The notes under the pieces were generated by a model. That model worked only from the letters and a program-made list of their open reading frames with translations. It did no database searches and was not told the origin of the DNA. Source: Streptomyces spinosus (GTDB lineage: Bacteria > Actinomycetota > Actinomycetes > Streptomycetales > Streptomycetaceae). Taken from it: a stretch of 64,000 nucleotides of DNA. The position numbers and the translations under genes are program-made. Where the stretch lies: the NCBI RefSeq assembly GCF_020400655.1, contig NZ_JAINRC010000002.1, forward strand, positions 248,001 through 312,000. The letters run 5' to 3'. Positions 39,709 through 47,512 of the stretch are shown in pieces (the stretch's first letter is position 1; each line of letters starts with the position of its first letter).

Positions 39709-39903
39709 GTGCCCGGACGTACATCCGCACCCTACGCACCGCCCCACTCCCGCATCCGCCCGATCGGCCGAACCTCCACCGCACGGGGGATCATCGCGGC
39801 CGTCATCGCCGCCGCGGCCCTCCTCCTCGCGGCGAACGCGGGCCCGGCCCGCGCGGCCGACACACCCCCGGCACCGACGACGGCCGAGCAGGCCAACCCC
39901 TGA
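39709..39903 (+). CDS. small secreted peptide precursor divergent from XRE-TPR regulator
   Basis: This is a 64-residue precursor. The basic N-terminus is followed by a signal helix (RGIIAAVIAAAALLLAANAG) with cleavage expected near ARA-ADT, leaving a mature peptide of about 15 residues, ADTPPAPTTAEQANP. GTG 39709 has GAGGT 4 nt upstream; an ATG at 39674 would add 12 residues. The layout (export signal followed by a short C-terminal tail, next to a TPR regulator) matches pro-peptides of RRNPP signalling. Nothing similar is recognised as an enzyme. It could also be an ordinary small exported peptide, so the signalling role is an inference. Confidence 0.62.
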   Translation: MPGRTSAPYAPPHSRIRPIGRTSTARGIIAAVIAAAALLLAANAGPARAADTPPAPTTAEQANP

Positions 39904-40010
39904 CGGCCGCGGCAGTCCGGAGCGGCACGCCAGGGCATCCGCCGCCACGGGAACGCCGCCTCGAAGGAGCGGCCACCCGGACCGCCCGGGCGCCCGGACC
40001 GCCGAGGCCC

Positions 40011-40420
40011 ACGGACCCTGACGGCCATCGGCAGCCGGGACAGCACGCCGGGACACTCAGGCGCACCGAAGCACCGGCCCGAAGGACGGACCGCCGGGCT
40101 CCCGAGCCGCCGCCACCCGGTCGACGGCGCCCGCGGACCGCCGACAGCCACGGCCGGCCGGGGCGGCGCGCCGGGACACCCGGGCACCCCGGAAACACCG
40201 TCCCGGGAGTCGACCACCCCCAGCGCCCGGCCGCCGCCACCCGGTCGACGGCGCCCGCGGACCGCCGACAGCCACGGCCGGCCGGGGCGGTGCGCCGGGA
40301 CACCCGGCTGCCGCGGGAACGCCGGCCTGGAGGGCGGACCGCCCCGGGCTCACGGACCGCCGGCGCCCGCGGACCCCTGACAGCCACGGCCGCCCGGAAC
40401 GGCACGTCGGTGCGCCGCGG
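40011..40420. repeat. degenerate ~120-bp tandem repeat array
   Basis: Four related blocks carry the core (A/G)CGGACC...GACAGCCACGG and ...GCCGGGACA, at 40011, 40133, 40257 and 40369, periods 122, 124 and 112 bp. The middle two share a 77-bp match (40106-40182 and 40230-40306) with one mismatch. The region 39904-40745 holds no convincing gene: the period is not a multiple of three. Confidence 0.75.
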
Positions 40421-40590
40421 TGCCGTGCGTGTCGGGCGTGCCCGTACGGGCCGCCGCGTGTCGTGGCCGGCTCAGCGGGCGCAAGCGCGCGGCCCCGGCC
40501 GGCCCGTACCCTCGCATCACCGCGCCGCGGCCGGCCCGCCGCGCCCGCCCGGGTCGTCCCCGGGCGCCCCAGATGTCCGCGCACCCGCCT

Positions 40591-40610
40591 CAAAAGCCCG
40601 CGCGCTTTTG
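40591..40610. terminator. hairpin upstream of beta-propeller gene
   Basis: CAAAAGC-ccgcgc-GCTTTTG is a perfect 7-bp stem 135 nt before the GTG at 40746. It may be a terminator of upstream transcription or a leader structure. Confidence 0.5.
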
Positions 40611-40745
40611 TCGGTGGCATGACCTAGTCTTTCCACACTCGCCGCACCAGGCACACACGGCACATGCACAGGGGGCGGACGCATCGCCCTGCCCACGCGG
40701 CGCCCAATTCTTTTTTCTCATTCGTTCCGGGGGGTTCGAATCAGC

Positions 40746-42719
40746 GTGCGCAAGCGCTCTCTCACAGCCGCCACCACCCTGGCGGTCTTCTTCAGCTCCG
40801 CGGCTCTCGCCGTCACCCCGGCCTTCGCCGACTCCACCCAGGCCCTGCCCGTCAGGACGACCGGTGACATCGTCGTCGACGCCGTCCACCAGCAGGTCTT
40901 CATCAGCGACCCGCTGAACGGCAAGATCGTCGTCACCGACTACGCCGGCAAGGTCGTCAAGCAGCTCACCACCAACCTGTCCGGCGTCGCGGGCCTGGAG
41001 CTGTCCGCCGACTCCGGCACGCTCTACGCGGCCGTGCAGGACCTCGACTCCATCGCCGTCTACGACACCGCCACCGACACCGAGACCGCCCGGTACTCGG
41101 TCGGCGACAAGCCGCTCAGCGTCGCCCTCGCGGGCGGCAAGCTGTGGTTCGGCTACGGCGGCGACACCGCGGGCAACATCGGCTCCGTCGACCTGGCCGC
41201 CGAGGACCACACGGTCACGCTCGGCCAGGACAGCGGCTGGTACTCGGCCCCACTGCTGGACGCCGCGCCCGGCTCCAGCACCCTCGTCGCCGGCGCGGTC
41301 GGGCAGAGCCCGGTCGAACTGGCCTCGTACGACGTCGCGTCGGGCACCGCCACCAAGCTGGCGAGCACCCGCGAGGCGGGCAGCAACCTCGGCGACCTCC
41401 AGGTCACCCCCGACGGCAAGGACGTCGTGGTGGCCAGCGGCGCGCCGTACTACCAGCAGGTGTTCCGGACCTCCGACCTCAACGAGGACGGCAAGTACGT
41501 CACGGACGCGTACCCCAACTCCGTCGCCATCGCGCCGAACGGCACGGTCGCGGCCGGCATCTCCGGCTCCTACGAGCCGGACGTCTACATCTTCAAGCCC
41601 GGCACCAGCGAGGCGGTCCGCACCTACGACTTCCCCAACACCGGCAACACCAGCGGTTCCGACCTGCTGGCCCGGGGCGGCCTGGCCTGGACCCCGGACG
41701 GCTCCCGGCTGTTCGCGGTCACCAGCAACAGCGAGGGCGTGTTCTCCCTGCGCGTCCTGAACGCGCCCACCAAGGCGGTCTCCACCGTCACCGTGGACGC
41801 GCCGGCCACCGCGACCCGCGCCAAGAAGCTCACGGTCAAGGGCAAGGTCGGCTCCAAGGTGGCCGTCCCGGCCGGCACCAAGCTGACCGTGACCCGCACC
41901 GACCTGGAGTCGCCGAAGGGCAAGGCGCTCGCGGCGGCGGTCACCAAGGCCGACGGCACCTTCTCCTTCACCGACACCCCGCCGGCCGGCGGCAAGGTGA
42001 AGTACACGGTGGCCTACGCCGGCGACGCCGTCCACACGGCGGCCTCCGGCTCGGACTCCGTCGACGTCTCCCGCGCCAAGCCGACGCTGACCGTCAACAA
42101 CAACGGCAAGGTGTACTCGTACGGCAAGGACGTCAAGTTCACCGCCCACCTGGGCAAGACGTACAAGAACCGCACGGTGGAGATCTGGGCCGATCCGTTC
42201 GGCGGCGACAAGCCGAACAAGCTCGTGAAGTCCGGCAAGGTCAACTCCGACGGCAACCTGTCGGTCACGCTGGACCTCAAGCGGGACACGAAGGTCACCG
42301 CGAAGTTCGCGGGCGACTCCCGCTACAAGCCGGCGTCCGCCGCCAGCACCGTCGGCGCCAAGGTCAGCGTCTCCACCTCGGTCAGCAGCCACTACAAGGC
42401 GAAGTCGGCGTGGGGCCACACGTACTACTTCTTCCACAAGACCAAGGACCCGCTGATCACGACGAAGATGTCGTACTACCCGGGCCGCGCGCAGAAGTTC
42501 GAGTTCGAGGTGTACTACCAGGGCCGCTGGTACCCGGGCGACCCCGCCTACTTCAAGCTGGGCTCCGACGGCGTCTCCAAGGTCCGCATCACCGGCAACC
42601 ACGCCGAGGACGTCGGCTGGCGGTTCCGGGTGCGCTCGTCGTACATCAACAGCTCGTCCGGTGACATCGTGAACTCCACGACGCACGGCGCCTGGAAGTA
42701 CTTCACGTTCACCAAGTAA
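40746..42719 (+). CDS. secreted beta-propeller and Ig-like repeat protein
   Basis: This is a 657-residue exported protein. The signal peptide is MRKRSLTAATTLAVFFSSAA to ALAVTPAFA-DST. Residues 35-340 resemble a YncE/40-residue YVTN-type propeller (DIVVDAVHQQVFISDPLNGK, GKVVKQLTTNLSGVAGLELS, IAVYDTATDTETARYSVGDK, NSVAIAPNGTVAAGIS). Residues 350-540 have two Ig-like blocks (KKLTVKGKVGSKVAVPAG, KPTLTVNNNGKVYSYGKDVK). The C-terminus is a Trp/Tyr-rich domain ending HGAWKYFTFTK. GTG 40746 is supported by a GGGGGG tract upstream. No wall-sorting motif is visible. It is a surface or secreted protein of unknown ligand. Confidence 0.88.
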   Translation: MRKRSLTAATTLAVFFSSAALAVTPAFADSTQALPVRTTGDIVVDAVHQQVFISDPLNGKIVVTDYAGKVVKQLTTNLSGVAGLELSADSGTLYAAVQDLDSIAVYDTATDTETARYSVGDKPLSVALAGGKLWFGYGGDTAGNIGSVDLAAEDHTVTLGQDSGWYSAPLLDAAPGSSTLVAGAVGQSPVELASYDVASGTATKLASTREAGSNLGDLQVTPDGKDVVVASGAPYYQQVFRTSDLNEDGKYVTDAYPNSVAIAPNGTVAAGISGSYEPDVYIFKPGTSEAVRTYDFPNTGNTSGSDLLARGGLAWTPDGSRLFAVTSNSEGVFSLRVLNAPTKAVSTVTVDAPATATRAKKLTVKGKVGSKVAVPAGTKLTVTRTDLESPKGKALAAAVTKADGTFSFTDTPPAGGKVKYTVAYAGDAVHTAASGSDSVDVSRAKPTLTVNNNGKVYSYGKDVKFTAHLGKTYKNRTVEIWADPFGGDKPNKLVKSGKVNSDGNLSVTLDLKRDTKVTAKFAGDSRYKPASAASTVGAKVSVSTSVSSHYKAKSAWGHTYYFFHKTKDPLITTKMSYYPGRAQKFEFEVYYQGRWYPGDPAYFKLGSDGVSKVRITGNHAEDVGWRFRVRSSYINSSSGDIVNSTTHGAWKYFTFTK

Positions 42720-42722
42720 GGC

Positions 42723-43868
42723 TCACCTGGCGGCCTGGAGCCGGCCGAGCTCCCGCTGGACGCTCTCCAGCGCGCCGCGCCGGCGTCCCGGCACCCTGAG
42801 CCGCAACTGCGCGAGCGCGGGCCCGAGTTCACGGGCCCGCGCCGTGTCCTTGATCCGGGTCCACTGGTGGTGGGCACGGTCCACGGCTCCCTCCACGGCG
42901 GGCGCGTCCACCGCCTGCCCGGCGGCCAGCCGCGTCTCGGCCACCGTCAGCCAGGCCCGGCAACTGCGCACCGGGTCCCCCGCGAACATCGCCAGATCGG
43001 CCCGCACCTCGCTCCAGTGCAGCGCCTGCTCCGAAGCGGCGCCGTACCCTCGCACGGCCTCCGCCTCGTACCGGGCGGCCATCCCGTCCGCCTCGGCATG
43101 CCGGCCGGCGCGCACGGCGGCGCTGATGGCGGCGTGCGGGTCCTCGGAGCGGGGGGAGGGGAACGCGGCGGTGACCGTGGTGAACGCGGTCGGGGAGGCC
43201 GGTGCGGCGGGCGGGACCCGCGGGACGGGTACGGCGTGGCCCCCCGCGTCGGCCAGCAGCAGGTTGCCCGTCGTCTCCCGCGCGATCCGGCCCACCGCCT
43301 GCTGGTGCAACTCCTCCAGCGGGGGCCGGTGGCCGCTGCGCAGCAGCGTGGCCACCGTCTTCATGTACGCCGGCTCCGCCAGCCCCCGCCGGCCCGCCGC
43401 CGGGGCGACACGGCCGTACACGGCGGTGTTCCGGCCGGAGTCGAGGCCGCGTTCGGTGACGTGCCGCCAGGCCTCGGTGTCCGCGTGCAGGTCCACCACG
43501 AGCGCGGTGTCGGCGGCGGAACGCAGGCGCAGTTCCTCGCGGATCCAGTGCCAGGGCAGCGCGGTGTAGCGGACCGTGGCCGGTGTGGTGCGGGCCAGCG
43601 CGAGGTGCGGCTGGTGCTGCCGGCGGTCGAGCTGCAACTGGCCGGTGACGTACACGGTGAGCGGGCCGGGGGAGGCCGCGGCGGCCCGCAGCCGGGTGAG
43701 GACGGCCTGCGGCTCCAGCGGATCGGCGAGTTCGACGACGTTCGCGGTGTCCGTGCCGGACAGGACGGCGGGGGCGACCGCGGCCAGCACCGGCAGGACA
43801 CCGGCCGCGTCCACCAGGCGCCCCCGCCCCAGCGGCGCGGCCGCGAGCAGCAGCACGGTTCCGGGCAT
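42723..43868 (-). CDS. conserved hypothetical protein, possible caspase-like pseudoenzyme
   Basis: The 381-residue protein has an N-terminal alpha/beta part (about 1-200): MPGTVLLLAAAPLG, LTVYVTGQLQLDRRQHQPHL, ALPWHWIREELRLR and TALVVDLHADTEAWRHV. A helical C-terminal half (about 225-381) follows with solenoid-like repeats (AVRAGRHAEADGMAARYEAE). The spacing of VYVTGQ and VVDLHAD recalls the caspase fold motifs (FYFSGHG and LDACxSG), but His and Cys are not at the expected places. If related, it is catalytically inactive; this is an inference. ATG 43868 has GGGGGAGG 4 nt upstream. It is convergent with the propeller gene, 3 nt apart. Confidence 0.72.
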   Translation of the reverse strand: MPGTVLLLAAAPLGRGRLVDAAGVLPVLAAVAPAVLSGTDTANVVELADPLEPQAVLTRLRAAAASPGPLTVYVTGQLQLDRRQHQPHLALARTTPATVRYTALPWHWIREELRLRSAADTALVVDLHADTEAWRHVTERGLDSGRNTAVYGRVAPAAGRRGLAEPAYMKTVATLLRSGHRPPLEELHQQAVGRIARETTGNLLLADAGGHAVPVPRVPPAAPASPTAFTTVTAAFPSPRSEDPHAAISAAVRAGRHAEADGMAARYEAEAVRGYGAASEQALHWSEVRADLAMFAGDPVRSCRAWLTVAETRLAAGQAVDAPAVEGAVDRAHHQWTRIKDTARARELGPALAQLRLRVPGRRRGALESVQRELGRLQAAR

Positions 43869-44050
43869 CGTGCCTCCCCCAAGTCACCCTGTGGATCCCG
43901 CGACCCGCGCGTACCCGGGGCCCCGTGGATCCGTTCTCCAGCCAGCACCGTAACCGCTGCGCCTGCAAACCGAGGCGTCCCCCCGGCAAACACCCTCCTT
44001 CGCGCGCGGCCCGGCCCCCGTCCGGGACTCCCCCTCACCGGCGTGCGCCG

Positions 44051-45280
44051 TCACGCGCCCCGCGCCCGCCCGGTGCCCGGGTCGCCGCCCGCCGGGGCTT
44101 GTGGACCCGCCACGCCGCCCGCGCGAGCCGCGCCCGCCACGCCGGGCCGCCCGCCGTCGTCCGGCAGCCGCCGGACCGCGAAGACCGTCGTGTCGTCCTC
44201 CAGGCAGCCGCCGCTGTGGCGCAGTACGCCGTCGCGGACCCGCCGGACCAGCCGGCGGGGTTCGGAGCGGCGGGGGTCGGCGCGGACCGCGCGGGACACC
44301 TCGCGGGCCAGGTCGTAGAACTCGCCGGACTCGTCGCGGGCCTCGGTCACCCCGTCGGTGACCAGCAGCAGCGTCTCGTCGGCGGCGAGCGGTACCCGGT
44401 GCACGGGCGGCGGGTCGCCCGCGAGGTCGCCGAGGCCGAGCGGCAGCCCGTCGCCGGCGGGCAGCTCGCGGACTCCGCGCGGGCCGACGGCGAGCGGGGG
44501 CTCGTGGCCGAAGTTCGTGACGTCGATCGTGTCCGTGGTGCCGTGGGGGAAGTCGATGAGGACGGCGGTGGCGAAGCGGTCGCCGTCGTCCCGGCCGAGC
44601 GCGGCGGTGTGGGCACGGTGGCGCCGCATCCGGGTCTCCAGGCGGTCGGCGACGGTCCCGAGATCCCCCTCGTGGTACCCGGCCTCACGGAAGGTGCCGA
44701 GCAGCGCGGCCGCGGCCTCCACCGCGCCCAGTCCCTTGCCCTGCACGTCACCGACGAGCACCCGGGTGCCGTGCGGGCTGGGCTGGATGTCGTAGAAGTC
44801 GCCGCCCACCCGGGCGTCGACGTCGGCGGCCAGGTACACGCCCGCGTGCTCCAGCCCGGCCCAGCACGGTGGCAGCGGGCGCAGCACGGTGCGCCGGGTG
44901 GTCTCGGCGATGTCCCGCATGTGCCCGACGTGCCGGTCCTCACGCACGCGCACGACCGCGGCCAGGGTGGCGAGGGCGCCGCCGAGGGCGACGAGGAGGA
45001 AGTCGCCGAACCCGGCCTTGTACTGGTCGGGCCAGGCGTTGTCCACGAGGACGTACGTCACCACGGCCAGGACGCCGTAGGCGGCCGTCGTCCAGACCCC
45101 GCAGATCGCGGCGGCGATGCCCGGGACCAGCACGATCCAGGTGATGATCCGGAACTTCTCACTGGTGGCGAAGTCCAGCACGATGACGCCGACGAGCAGC
45201 AGCAGGGGCGGCAGCCACGCGACGCCCGCCCCGCGGATCCGCAGCGGCGGGCGCCGCCGCCCGAACTCCATCTCCGTCAC
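44051..45280 (-). CDS. membrane-bound PP2C (SpoIIE-type) phosphatase
   Basis: The 409-residue product has a basic N-terminus (MEFGRRRPPLRIRG), about three or four hydrophobic helices (residues 20-115: LPPLLLLVGVIVLDF, IITWIVLVPGIAAAICGVW, AAYGVLAVVTYVLV, FLLVALGGALATLAAVV), then a SpoIIE-like phosphatase domain. Motifs: RVGGDFYDIQ, VGDVQGKGLGAVEAA, FGHEPPLAVG, LLLVTDGVTEA and EDDTTVFAVR. It should dephosphorylate STAS-type anti-anti-sigma proteins, with the membrane part as a possible sensor. GTG 45280 has GGAGGG 9 nt upstream. It is the second of three such phosphatases in the window; no partner is adjacent. Confidence 0.92.
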   Translation of the reverse strand: MTEMEFGRRRPPLRIRGAGVAWLPPLLLLVGVIVLDFATSEKFRIITWIVLVPGIAAAICGVWTTAAYGVLAVVTYVLVDNAWPDQYKAGFGDFLLVALGGALATLAAVVRVREDRHVGHMRDIAETTRRTVLRPLPPCWAGLEHAGVYLAADVDARVGGDFYDIQPSPHGTRVLVGDVQGKGLGAVEAAAALLGTFREAGYHEGDLGTVADRLETRMRRHRAHTAALGRDDGDRFATAVLIDFPHGTTDTIDVTNFGHEPPLAVGPRGVRELPAGDGLPLGLGDLAGDPPPVHRVPLAADETLLLVTDGVTEARDESGEFYDLAREVSRAVRADPRRSEPRRLVRRVRDGVLRHSGGCLEDDTTVFAVRRLPDDGGRPGVAGAARAGGVAGPQAPAGGDPGTGRARGA

Positions 45281-45424
45281 GGCACCCGGCCCTCCATGCC
45301 CCTCAGCGAACCACGGGGACCAACGGCACGCATCCGGGCACCCCTCACCCTCCTGGCCGACTTGCCAGGCCGTGCGCCCCGGTGTGCCCTGGACACGGGG
45401 GCGAGGAGAGGAAGGAGTGCTCTC

Positions 45425-45940
45425 ATGGCTCAAGCGGCACCCGCGCCCGGCGAGATGTCCCGGCCCGGCCGCACGCCCGCGGCGGAACGGCGGTCGTCCG
45501 ACGTGGTCCGGCGCCCGCCCGACGTCTTCGACGCGCGCACCCACGCGATCGGCCGGGTGGCCGTCCCGGTCGCGCTGGGGCTGGTCTACGGCTACTGGGT
45601 GGCGGCCAACGCCCGCGTCGGCGGCCCGATCACCGGCGGCAACCTGCTGCTCGGCTTCCTCAGCGGGCTGGTGTTCGCGGTGCTGTGCGCGACCCTGCTG
45701 GTACTGGGGCCCCGGATGCGGCGGGAGGTGCACGCGCTGCTGTGGACGGCGTTCGTCGGCTGCGCGTTCGGCTTCCTCTACAACCAGCGCGGCAGCTGGA
45801 TCCCCACCCAGAGCGCCAGCCAGAGCGGTGACGTGCCACGGGCGGTGCTGATCTCGCTGCTGGTGTCGGCGGCCACCTTCGCCGCGTTCTTCTACCGCTA
45901 CTACACCCGGGAGGACGCCTTCGGCCGCCGGGTCCGCTGA
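45425..45940 (+). CDS. small multi-pass membrane protein
   Basis: This 171-residue product has a hydrophilic N-terminus (1-45, RRPPDVFDARTHAIGRV) and four hydrophobic stretches: VAVPVALGLVYGYWVAANA, GGNLLLGFLSGLVFAVLCAT, HALLWTAFVGCAFGFLY and VLISLLVSAATFAAFFYRYY. It ends TREDAFGRRVR. ATG 45425 follows AAGGAG with 7-nt spacing, so the start is secure. It is divergent from the membrane PP2C gene and could be co-regulated. No family assigned. Confidence 0.82.
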   Translation: MAQAAPAPGEMSRPGRTPAAERRSSDVVRRPPDVFDARTHAIGRVAVPVALGLVYGYWVAANARVGGPITGGNLLLGFLSGLVFAVLCATLLVLGPRMRREVHALLWTAFVGCAFGFLYNQRGSWIPTQSASQSGDVPRAVLISLLVSAATFAAFFYRYYTREDAFGRRVR

Positions 45941-46238
45941 GTCCGGCGGGGTCCGCCGGAGCGCCGGGACTTCCGGGGGAGGCCCGGGACGGCTGCCGGT
46001 CGCGTCGGCCGGGGGCCGGACGCGGGTGCCGGTCCGCCGGACCGGCCGGCCGAGCGGCGCGTGGACCCCGGCCGGGCGGCCGGAGGCCACGCGCTCCCCT
46101 GTGCCCCCAGTGGCCCACTCCGCCACTTCGGCCCCCACAGCACCAGGAAACACCCGTTCGGGGGAACCCTCCACCGGAGGACACCCGAACGCAGTCCCTC
46201 CGCTCGCGCTCCGGCCGGAGCGGCCCTTGCCTGGAACC

Positions 46239-47141
46239 GTGCCCTCACGTCTCAGGAGCGCCCTGTCGGCCGTTTTGATCGCCCTCTCCTGCCTCCTCGT
46301 GCCGTTCGGCGCGCTGGCGGCCTGGGCGGCGTACGGGCTGGCCGACACGGGCCGGTACGTCACCACGATGGCACCGCTCGCCGCCGACCCGGCCGTGCGG
46401 GAGGCCGTCGTGGACACGGTCGGCGACGGCGTCCTGCGCGCGGTGGACGAGCACCTGGACGTGCACCCGGTACGCGGCTCGGTCCGGCCGTTCGTGCACG
46501 ACGCGGTGCGCTCCTTCACCCAGACCCAAGCCTTCCGGCTGGCCTGGGACACCGGTAACCGGATCACCCACGACGCCGTGCTGCGCGCCCTGCGCGGGTC
46601 GGACGAGCGCGCCGTCACCGTCGACCTGGCCCCGGTCACCGCCCAGGTCAAGCGCCAGCTCATCCATGATCACGTGACGCTCGCGGTGCACATCCCGGTG
46701 GAGCACACCGAGGTCCCCGTGCTCCCGGCCGACCGGCTGACCAAGCTCCGGAAGGGCTACCACGTGCTCGAAGTGGCCGGCTTCTGGCTGCCGGTGGCGG
46801 CCGTGGTCTTCGCCGCCGGCGGGATCGCGCTCGCCGTCCACCGGCGCCGGGCCATCGTCGCGACGGGCCTGGGCACGGCCCTGGGCGGCGCCCTGCTCGC
46901 CGCCGCCGTGGCCGTCGGCCGCGGCCTGACCCTGGCCGACCTGCCCGCCGATGTGCCCCACCCGGCGGCGGGTGCCGTCTACGACGCCCTGACCGGGACC
47001 CTGCGCACGACCGCCTGGCTGCTGCTGGGCCTCGGCCTGGCGGTCGCCCTCACCGCCTGGCTCATCCGCCGCCTCCGGCCGCCCCGCCCCCCGCGGACGT
47101 CCCCGACCACCCCCACGTCACCGACCCGAGCCGAGGTCTGA
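46239..47141 (+). CDS. membrane protein with large loop domain
   Basis: The 300-residue product opens with a hydrophobic helix (LRSALSAVLIALSCLLVPFG, ALAAWAAYGL). A ~150-residue predicted outer domain follows with DTGRYVTTMAPLAADPAVRE, ...RSFTQTQAFRLAWDTGNRIT..., and then three helices (VAGFWLPVAAVVFAAGGIAL, VATGLGTALGGALLAAAVAV, TTAWLLLGLGLAVALTAWLI) and a Pro/Thr-rich tail. The motif with 'YV.TMAPLA.DPAV' recurs in Streptomyces membrane proteins of unknown role. GTG 46239 is chosen, with weak TGGA upstream; a longer frame from 46026 adds low-complexity Pro-rich sequence that looks non-coding. Confidence 0.7.
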   Translation: MPSRLRSALSAVLIALSCLLVPFGALAAWAAYGLADTGRYVTTMAPLAADPAVREAVVDTVGDGVLRAVDEHLDVHPVRGSVRPFVHDAVRSFTQTQAFRLAWDTGNRITHDAVLRALRGSDERAVTVDLAPVTAQVKRQLIHDHVTLAVHIPVEHTEVPVLPADRLTKLRKGYHVLEVAGFWLPVAAVVFAAGGIALAVHRRRAIVATGLGTALGGALLAAAVAVGRGLTLADLPADVPHPAAGAVYDALTGTLRTTAWLLLGLGLAVALTAWLIRRLRPPRPPRTSPTTPTSPTRAEV

Positions 47142-47297
47142 CCCCACCCGGTCCCCGCCGCACCGCCCACCCCGCACCACACCGGCTCCCGCCCCGGCCC
47201 ACACCCGAGCGGCACCCGGCGCAGAACCCGGAACCGCTGCCGGCTCCGGGCCCACCCTCGCCCTCCCGCCGCCCCGCCGGCGCCCGCCCCGGGCGAA

Positions 47298-47485
47298 CCC
47301 CCATCCGACCGGCACCCCGCACCCAACCCCCGCACCACCCCAGCCCGGCCCCCGGCTACCCCGCCACACGCGCCATCGGCGGGCGCCCCCCTCCGAAACC
47401 ACCCCCAGCCCGAACCCGACCGCCCCGGCGCCCACCCCGCGCCCCCATCCGACCGGCACCCCGCACCCAACCCCCGCACCACCCC
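47298..47485. repeat. two 44-bp direct repeats in extremely C-rich spacer
   Basis: An identical 44-bp run, starting CCCCCATCCGACCGGCACCC, occurs at 47298-47341 and 47442-47485. The surrounding 47142-47512 is strongly C-rich on the plus strand and G-poor. No gene is supported. Confidence 0.8.
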
Positions 47486-47512
47486 CACCCCCAGACCGGC
47501 CCCGGCCCGCCC

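Noticed and set aside
40057..40620. Repeat-containing reading frame across the tandem array
   Set aside because: Repeat periods of 112-124 bp shift frame between units, and no ribosome binding site or conserved protein is visible.
40590..42686. 698-codon minus-strand open frame opposite the beta-propeller gene
   Set aside because: Composition is Val/Arg/Gly-rich with no fold; the plus strand encodes a signal peptide and recognisable propeller and Ig repeats.
46979..47488. Minus-strand frame encoding repeated VVRGLGAGCRSDGG
   Set aside because: It is produced by the C-rich direct repeats; low-complexity composition and overlap with a real gene argue against coding.
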